A stretch of 64,000 nt of DNA. Origin: Bradyrhizobium diazoefficiens (GTDB lineage: Bacteria > Pseudomonadota > Alphaproteobacteria > Rhizobiales > Xanthobacteraceae). The DNA lies in NCBI RefSeq assembly GCF_016616425.1, contig NZ_CP067101.1, forward strand, positions 3,720,001 through 3,784,000. The letters run 5' to 3'. Below are positions 59,153-64,000 of this stretch, piece by piece. Each line of letters opens with the position of its first letter. Within the stretch, counting starts at the first letter, position 1. The notes beneath the pieces are model-generated. The model ran no database searches. It worked only from the letters and a program-made list of their open reading frames with translations, and had not been told where the DNA came from. A program made the position numbers and the translations under genes.

Positions 59153-59185
59153 CTGGGCCGGCCAAGTTGATCTTGGCTGGCCCAG
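59153..59185. promoter_or_regulatory. Strong hairpin between bioY and dctA
   Basis: CTGGGCCGGCCAAG (59153-59166) pairs with CTTGGCTGGCCCAG (59172-59185), 13 of 14 positions, with a 5-nt loop. No T-tract follows on either strand. It could be a non-canonical terminator of bioY or a structure in the dctA leader, 22 bp before the dctA ATG at 59208. Confidence 0.5.
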
Positions 59186-59207
59186 CGTCTTGAGGGGGAG
59201 TGAAACG

Positions 59208-60548
59208 ATGACGACGACAACGACAACGATAGAGGGGCCGCCGGCCGCGCGGCCCATCTCCAAGCCGTGGTACAAGGTTCTCTACGTTCAGGTGCTGATC
59301 GCCATCGTGCTCGGCGCCATCGTCGGCTGGCTCTGGCCGCAGGTGGCCACCAACGAATGGATCAAGGCGCTCGGCGACGGCTTCATCAAGCTGATCAAGA
59401 TGGTGATCGCGCCGATCATCTTCTGCACCGTCGTCTCCGGCATCGCTCACATCCAGGACGCCAAGAAGGTCGGCCGCATCGGCATCAAGGCGCTGGTCTA
59501 TTTCGAGGTCGTTTCGACCTTCGCCCTGATGATCGGACTCATCATCGGCAACCTGGTGAAGCCGGGCGCGGGCTTCGGCAGTGGAGCGGCGAACGAGGCG
59601 GCCGTTGCAAATTACGCCAAGCAGGCCGCCGGTCAGAAGTCCGTCGATTTCGTGCTGCACATCATTCCGGACACCGTGGTCGGCGCGTTCGCGCAAGGCG
59701 AGATCCTCCAGGTGCTGCTGTTCTCGGTGCTGTTCGGCTTCGCGATCATGAGCCTCGGCGAGCGCGGCCATACCATCCGCAGCTTCATCGACGACGCCGC
59801 TCATGCCGTGTTCGGCGTCATCTCGATTGTGATGCGTGCAGCGCCGATCGGCGCGTTCGGTGCGATGGCCTATACGATCGGCAAGTTCGGCACCGGCGCG
59901 ATCCTCAACCTGATCGGGCTGATCGCCACGTTCTACCTCACCGCGGGGCTGTTCGTTTTCGTCGTGCTCGGCATCATCGCACGCCTGGCGGGGTTCTCGA
60001 TCTTCAAGTTCCAGGCCTACATCAAGGACGAGCTCCTGATCGTGCTCGGCACCTCGTCCTCGGAAAGCGCGCTGCCGTCCCTGATGGAAAAGCTGGAGCG
60101 GCTCGGCTGCTCCAAATCGGTGGTCGGCCTCGTGGTTCCCACGGGGTATTCGTTCAACCTCGACGGCACCAACGTCTACATGACGTTGGCGACGCTCTTC
60201 ATCGCACAAGCGCTCGGCTACGATCTCAGCTTCAGCCAGCAATTGACCATCCTGGTCGTGGCGATGCTGACCTCGAAGGGCGCCTCCGGCATCACCGGCG
60301 CGGGCTTCATCACGCTGGCGGCGACGCTGGCCGTGGTCGATCCGCGCCTCGTGCCGGGGATGGCCATCGTGCTCGGCATCGACAAGTTCATGAGCGAGTG
60401 CCGCGCGCTGACCAATCTGTGCGGCAACGGCGTTGCCTGCGTGATCGTCGCCTGGTGGGAGGGTGAGCTCGACCGCGGCAAGCTCAACGCCAATCTCGCC
60501 AAGCAGATCGATCCGACCGACATGGAGACGGCCATCACGACGGACTGA
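59208..60548 (+). CDS. dctA: C4-dicarboxylate:H+/Na+ symporter DctA
   Basis: A 446-residue DAACS-family (DctA/GltP) transporter for succinate, fumarate and malate. It starts with a threonine-rich tail ([10 protein letters not shown]), has eight membrane helices plus two re-entrant loops, and shows the family motifs: [25 protein letters not shown], the serine-rich loop [20 protein letters not shown], the substrate-binding [41 protein letters not shown], and [30 protein letters not shown] precedes ATG 59208. No dctBD regulators are in the window. Confidence 0.96.
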   Translation: MTTTTTTIEGPPAARPISKPWYKVLYVQVLIAIVLGAIVGWLWPQVATNEWIKALGDGFIKLIKMVIAPIIFCTVVSGIAHIQDAKKVGRIGIKALVYFEVVSTFALMIGLIIGNLVKPGAGFGSGAANEAAVANYAKQAAGQKSVDFVLHIIPDTVVGAFAQGEILQVLLFSVLFGFAIMSLGERGHTIRSFIDDAAHAVFGVISIVMRAAPIGAFGAMAYTIGKFGTGAILNLIGLIATFYLTAGLFVFVVLGIIARLAGFSIFKFQAYIKDELLIVLGTSSSESALPSLMEKLERLGCSKSVVGLVVPTGYSFNLDGTNVYMTLATLFIAQALGYDLSFSQQLTILVVAMLTSKGASGITGAGFITLAATLAVVDPRLVPGMAIVLGIDKFMSECRALTNLCGNGVACVIVAWWEGELDRGKLNANLAKQIDPTDMETAITTD

Positions 60549-60610
60549 TCTGTGCGCCGCTCCGTCAGGATTCGAGATGGGCTGGGCTGATCAGCCCTTC
60601 TTCCTTGGGT

Positions 60611-61843
60611 CTAGAAGCGCTCCGGCCGATACGGCGCGGGATCAATCGCCGGCGTCTCGCCGCTCATGATCTCGGCGAGCAGACGTCCCGTCGCGGGACC
60701 GAGGGTAAAGCCCTGGTGGCCGTGGCCGAAATTCATCCAGAGGCCCGGATGACGCGGAGCTTGCCCGAGCACCGGCAGCATGTCGGGCGTGCAGGGGCGG
60801 GTGCCGAACCACGGATCGGGCTCGACGCGCTTGCCGAGGTCGATCAGCTCGCGCGCAGAGGCTTCGGCGCTGGCGAGCTGCACGGGCGTTGCAAGCGCGT
60901 CCGGGCTCGTCAGCTCGGCTCCCGTGGTGATGCGGATGCCCCTCGCCATCGGGCCCATCGCGTAGCCGCCGCCCTTGTCGACGAGCGGCAGGTCGAGCGA
61001 GGCGCCGCCGCTGTAATGCATGTGGTAGCCGCGCTTGCGCACCAGCGGAATGCGATAGCCGAATTTGTGCAGCAGATCGGGCGACCACGGCCCGAGCGTC
61101 ACGACGGCGTGGGGAGCGTCGAGGCGGCCCTGGTCCGTATCGACGGACCAGCCGGTCGCGGTCTGCTGCAAACTCCGGGCATCGCCGAGCACAATGGTGC
61201 CGCCGAGGCGCTCGAACAGCCCGGCATAGGCTGTGACCAGCGCGCCGGGATCGGACACGGTCCAGGTGTCGAGCCAGTGGATCGCGCCGGGAAGATCGTC
61301 GCGCAGGATCGGCTCGGCCTTGGCAAGCTCGCTGCCGGAGAGCACGCGGAAATTCACGCCGAATTCGCGCTGGTCTTCGTCCGCCGCCTTGATCGCCAGG
61401 TCGAATGAAGCGGCGTCGCGATGTAGCATGCGATAGCCGGCGCGGCGGATGAGATTGTCCGCATGGGCTTCGCGGATGAGGATGTCGTGCTCTGCCGTAG
61501 CGTAGGCGATCAGCCGTGCCCAGGCCTCGATCGCCTCGCGATGCCGCTTCGGCGCGGAGTGCCACCAGTAGCGGAGCAGGGGCTCGACATGAAGGTGAAG
61601 CGACGACAGGCTGTAGCGCACGTCGTTGGTGCGGCCGGTTGCGATCTTCAGGAGCGTCGCAAGGTCGCGCGGCATCGGATAGGGGCGGACCGCTTCGGCC
61701 TGGATCATTCCGGCATTGCCATAGCTGGTCTCGCGGCCCGGCTCCCGGCGATCGACGAGCGTGACGGACCAGCCGCGTTGCTGCAGGTGCAGCGCCGCAC
61801 TCACGCCGATCATGCCGCCGCCGAGAACGATTGCGCGTTGCAT
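60611..61843 (-). CDS. D-amino-acid dehydrogenase-type FAD oxidoreductase (DadA-like)
   Basis: A 410-residue flavoprotein of the DAO superfamily. The dinucleotide-binding start is AIVLGGGMIGVSAALHLQQRGWSVTLVDRRE. SYGNAGMIQAEAVRPYPMPRD and the C-terminal FAD motif LWMNFGHGHQGFTLGPATGRLLAEIMSG are typical of DadA-like small-subunit enzymes, which oxidise D-amino acids and pass electrons to the chain. ATG 61843 (MQRAIVLGGG) is chosen; an AGGAG lies 12 nt upstream. It follows an amidase gene on the same strand with 38 nt between, so the pair may degrade an amide to an amino acid and oxidise it. Confidence 0.9.
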   Translation of the reverse strand: MQRAIVLGGGMIGVSAALHLQQRGWSVTLVDRREPGRETSYGNAGMIQAEAVRPYPMPRDLATLLKIATGRTNDVRYSLSSLHLHVEPLLRYWWHSAPKRHREAIEAWARLIAYATAEHDILIREAHADNLIRRAGYRMLHRDAASFDLAIKAADEDQREFGVNFRVLSGSELAKAEPILRDDLPGAIHWLDTWTVSDPGALVTAYAGLFERLGGTIVLGDARSLQQTATGWSVDTDQGRLDAPHAVVTLGPWSPDLLHKFGYRIPLVRKRGYHMHYSGGASLDLPLVDKGGGYAMGPMARGIRITTGAELTSPDALATPVQLASAEASARELIDLGKRVEPDPWFGTRPCTPDMLPVLGQAPRHPGLWMNFGHGHQGFTLGPATGRLLAEIMSGETPAIDPAPYRPERF

Positions 61844-61867
61844 CGGAAGAATTCTCCTGTCGGACCC

Positions 61868-61891
61868 GGTCATTCCCAAGGTCATTCCCAA
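61868..61891. repeat. 12-bp tandem duplication over the amidase stop codon
   Basis: GGTCATTCCCAA occurs twice adjacently (61868-61879, 61880-61891). The second copy contains the amidase stop codon; the first repeats the last codons and a second in-frame stop just downstream. Confidence 0.9.
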
Positions 61892-63378
61892 GTGAGGAAG
61901 CCGGGTGCGGCGGACAGCGGCGGCGCCGCTGCAAGCCGCGCCAGATCGGGGACCGGCCGGCCTAATTGCGCATCGCCCACGAACGCAGCCTCAACGCTCG
62001 CGGCAACCGAGAGCACGATGGCGTCGCCGCCGCGCGGACCAACGATCTGGAGGCCGAAGGGCAATCCGGCTTCGTCGACGCCGAGCGGAATGCTGATCGC
62101 GGGATGACCGGGAAGCGTGACGGCGTAAGCCAGCGCGAGCCAGTGGAAGTAGGATTTGGTCGGCGCGCCGTCGATCTCCGCCGGGTAGAGCTCGGACCAT
62201 GGTCGCGGACTGAGTGTAATGGTCGGGCTGATCAGCACGTCGCAGGTTTCGAAGAAGCTTTGATAGGCGCGATAGATCCGCGTCTGCGTCGTCGCGGCCC
62301 GCGCATGATCTTCGAGCGTGTAGGAGAGGCCTTCCTCGACATTGGCGCGGACGTTGGGGCCCAGCATCTCGGGACGTTCCTTGTAGTTCTTGCCGTGCGT
62401 CGCCAGGAACATGCCCGCGCGCAGCACGGCAAAGGCGTCGTCGGCGCCGGAGCAATCCGGTGTCGCTTCGCGGGATTCTGCGAAGAGCGGCGCTAGCCTC
62501 TTCACACGCGCGCGAAACACGCGCCGGATGGCCTGCTCGGTCGGGGCGAAGCCAAAATCCTCGGTGAAGGCGAGACGCAGCTTGCCGAGTTCTGCGGGGT
62601 GCGGCGTGGCCCAGCGCCCGGCGCGAGCGCGCAGGGGCTCGCCGGGCAGCGTATAGGCGAGCGGATCGCGGGCGTCATCGCTCGCCATCACCGACAGCAT
62701 CAGCGCGGTGTCGGCGACGTTGCGCGCCATCGGCCCGTCGGTCGACAAGTTGGACCAACCGAACGCACGCTTTTCGCTGGCCACGAGGCCGTAGGACGGA
62801 CGCATGCCGACAATGCCGGCAAAGCCTGCCGGATTGCGCAAGGAGCCGCCGGTGTCCGAGCCCGAGGCGAGCGGAGCCATGCCGCAGGCCAGCGCCACCG
62901 CCGAGCCGCCGGAGGAGCCGGCCGCCGAGCGCATGGGATCGAAGGGATTGCCGGTCGCGCCGAACACGGGATTGCGGGTGTTGCCGCCCGCCGCCCATTC
63001 CGGCGTGTTGGTCTTGCCGAAGATGACCGCGCCGGCGGCGCGCAGGCGCGCAACCGAGCCCTGATCGGCGGCCGGGACGTTATCCTTCAGCAGCGGGCTG
63101 CCATAGGTGGAACGAATCCCGGCGGTGTCCTGGGTGTCCTTGATGAGAACGGGGAGCCCGTGCAGGGCACCACGATCCTCGCCGCACAGGATGGCGGCTT
63201 CGGCCGCCTTGGCAGCGGCACGTGCGCCCGGCTCGTCCAGCGTCACGACGGCGTTGACGGCGGGGTTGACGGCGGAAATGCGGGACAGGCAGGAGTCCAA
63301 CAGCTCGACGGGCGAGATCGCCCGCGCGGCCAACAGGCGGCGCAGCTCGACGGCGCCGGAATCGCAAAGCTCAGACAA
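61882..63378 (-). CDS. Amidase (amidase-signature family)
   Basis: A 498-residue amidohydrolase with the Ser-cisSer-Lys triad: Lys80 in LPVLIKDTQDTAG, the cis-Ser in AAGSSGGSAVALA (about 155-156), and the nucleophile Ser179 in GSDTGGSLRNPAGFAG. The GSSGGSA and GSDTGGS glycine-serine loops are intact and the length is normal. Substrate not predictable. It is the first gene of a probable two-gene unit with the DadA-like oxidase. Its tail overlaps a 12-bp tandem duplication. Confidence 0.95.
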   Translation of the reverse strand: MSELCDSGAVELRRLLAARAISPVELLDSCLSRISAVNPAVNAVVTLDEPGARAAAKAAEAAILCGEDRGALHGLPVLIKDTQDTAGIRSTYGSPLLKDNVPAADQGSVARLRAAGAVIFGKTNTPEWAAGGNTRNPVFGATGNPFDPMRSAAGSSGGSAVALACGMAPLASGSDTGGSLRNPAGFAGIVGMRPSYGLVASEKRAFGWSNLSTDGPMARNVADTALMLSVMASDDARDPLAYTLPGEPLRARAGRWATPHPAELGKLRLAFTEDFGFAPTEQAIRRVFRARVKRLAPLFAESREATPDCSGADDAFAVLRAGMFLATHGKNYKERPEMLGPNVRANVEEGLSYTLEDHARAATTQTRIYRAYQSFFETCDVLISPTITLSPRPWSELYPAEIDGAPTKSYFHWLALAYAVTLPGHPAISIPLGVDEAGLPFGLQIVGPRGGDAIVLSVAASVEAAFVGDAQLGRPVPDLARLAAAPPLSAAPGFLTWE

Positions 63379-63549
63379 TGCTGGTCCCCTTCAAAATCGT
63401 GAAAGCGATCTAGCATATCGCAAACCAAGTTGGACGCACCGCGCACCGAGTTTTTTGCGCGCCGAAGATCTTTCGACGACCAGCACCGCCCGATCGCATC
63501 GCGCCGCTTGGTGGGGACGAACTCCCGTCCTAGTGCGAGCAGGGCAAGC

Positions 63550-63583
63550 GTCGAAACAAAAACGCCCGGCTGTGCCGGGCGTT
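63550..63583 (-). terminator. Rho-independent terminator of rne
   Basis: AACGCCCGGC (63561-63570) and GCCGGGCGTT (63574-63583) are perfect 10-bp arms around TGT. On the minus strand TTTTTGTTTCG follows. It lies about 20 nt after the stop of the rne fragment. Confidence 0.88.
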
Positions 63584-63602
63584 CTGCATGGGACGTTCGG
63601 CT

Positions 63603-64000
63603 TTATTCGCCGCCGCCGAAGCGGCGGGACCACCAGCCGGCGCGGCGCGGGGCGGCCGGCGTTTCGCTTGCCGCTTCCGGCGCGGGTTCGGGCGCCGGCG
63701 GAGCGACCGGCTCGGCGGGCTGCGCAACCGGGGTCGCCGGCTCGCGCGGGCTGCTCGACAGGAAGCTCACCTTTTCCCGGACCGTGGAGCGGCGCCGTGC
63801 GGCCTTGTCGTCGGCGGGCTCTTCCTCCGCGGCAACGGGCTCGGGCTGGACCGGCGCCTCTGTCTGCATCTCGGCGCGCGGTTCAGGCTGCGACACTTGT
63901 GGCTCGGCGGCATGCTCGATTTGCGCAATCGAGGGCGCAGCCTCGGTGCCGCCGTCGAAATCGGCAACCGCCTCGGTCGCTTCCGGCAGCGCATTGGCCG
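63603..64000 (-). CDS. rne: Ribonuclease E, C-terminal end (5' part outside window)
   Basis: The last 131 codons of a larger open frame that enters from the right edge without a start. It is Pro/Ala/Glu-rich with the segments RRRSTVREKVSFLSSSPRE and a basic end RRAGWWSRRFGGGE. I recall this tail from Bradyrhizobium/Rhodopseudomonas RNase E proteins, where it forms the intrinsically disordered degradosome scaffold after the catalytic half. No catalytic part is in the window, so the name rests on the tail alone. A strong terminator follows. Confidence 0.7.
   Translation of the reverse strand, partial: ANALPEATEAVADFDGGTEAAPSIAQIEHAAEPQVSQPEPRAEMQTEAPVQPEPVAAEEEPADDKAARRRSTVREKVSFLSSSPREPATPVAQPAEPVAPPAPEPAPEAASETPAAPRRAGWWSRRFGGGE

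Noticed and set aside
60584..60600. Terminator after dctA
   Set aside because: GGGCTGATCAGCCC is a perfect palindrome followed by TTCTTCCTT, but the stem has no room for a loop and the T-tract is interrupted. It was too weak to list as a feature.
1..64000. tRNA or rRNA genes
   Set aside because: No cloverleaf with a conserved GTTCRANNC arm, and no rRNA-like conserved sequence, was recognised on either strand in any intergenic region. A covariance scan would settle this.

Overview
This is 64 kb of GC-rich chromosome from a Bradyrhizobium-like alphaproteobacterium (order Hyphomicrobiales). The evidence is gene content: BA14K, DUF1236, DUF2155 and DUF6894-type proteins, a solitary Flp pilin, an NDUFA12 homologue near aat, aroQ-accB-accC next to dsbA and an M48 protease, and a B12-dependent ribonucleotide reductase. 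Several families of palindromic intergenic repeats of the kind common in that genus support it. No rRNA, tRNA, CRISPR array or intact transposase was found.

Layout. 1-2543: NMT1-type ABC importer (permease cut by the window start, divergent binding protein) with a TetR regulator and two similar operator-like palindromes. 2769-4580: minCDE. 4754-9941: small secreted proteins, an SDR, a DUF6894-type protein, a proline/alanine-rich membrane protein and an L,D-transpeptidase lipoprotein. 10056-12551: divergent mobR/mobA pair (3-hydroxybenzoate 4-hydroxylase and its MarR regulator) with symmetric overlapping promoters. 12708-24738: mixed housekeeping and small genes (SH3 protein, c-type cytochrome-like protein, SMR pump, pdxY, M15-like peptidase, Flp pilin, AdaA, NTF2-like, DMT exporter, PhnA, VOC). 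It includes a scar at 15473-15713 where two divergent genes appear to have lost their 5' halves.

24920-31260 is the most fluid part: nitroreductase, mazEF, ParB-like protein, LysR with a frameshifted cupin and a frameshifted, truncated aldo/keto reductase. That last cluster is bracketed by two copies of a 63-73 bp inverted-repeat element. An atypically AT-rich gene for a membrane protein with a pentapeptide-like region follows.

31356-35105: nrdJ, with a predicted promoter and two NrdR-box-like sites 31 bp apart upstream of a leader of about 420 nt. 35872-40424: DMT exporter, CHASE3-like hybrid kinase with its receiver protein, BA14K protein. 40640-47882: NDUFA12, a divergent pair of DJ-1-fold genes, GNAT, BASS transporter plus alpha/beta hydrolase, DUF2155 protein, aat. 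47942-51005: translationally coupled three-gene signalling operon. 51111-57112: aroQ-accB-accC, DUF1236 protein, DsbA-like thioredoxin, M48/TPR protease. 57289-60548: aminotransferase, bioY, dctA. 60611-63378: amidase plus DadA-type oxidase. 63603-64000: 3' end of rne.

Two themes go beyond single genes. First, perfect or near-perfect adjacent duplications of 12-22 bp recur in non-coding DNA (7250, 8453, 18462, 23181, 54791, 57132, 57181, 61868). Second, several divergent regulator/target pairs have readable operator sequences. No clear new defence or biosynthetic system is visible. The best candidates for something undescribed are the element-flanked decaying module at 28002-29834 with the adjacent membrane protein, and two structured intergenic RNA candidates (35652-35772, 41185-41378).
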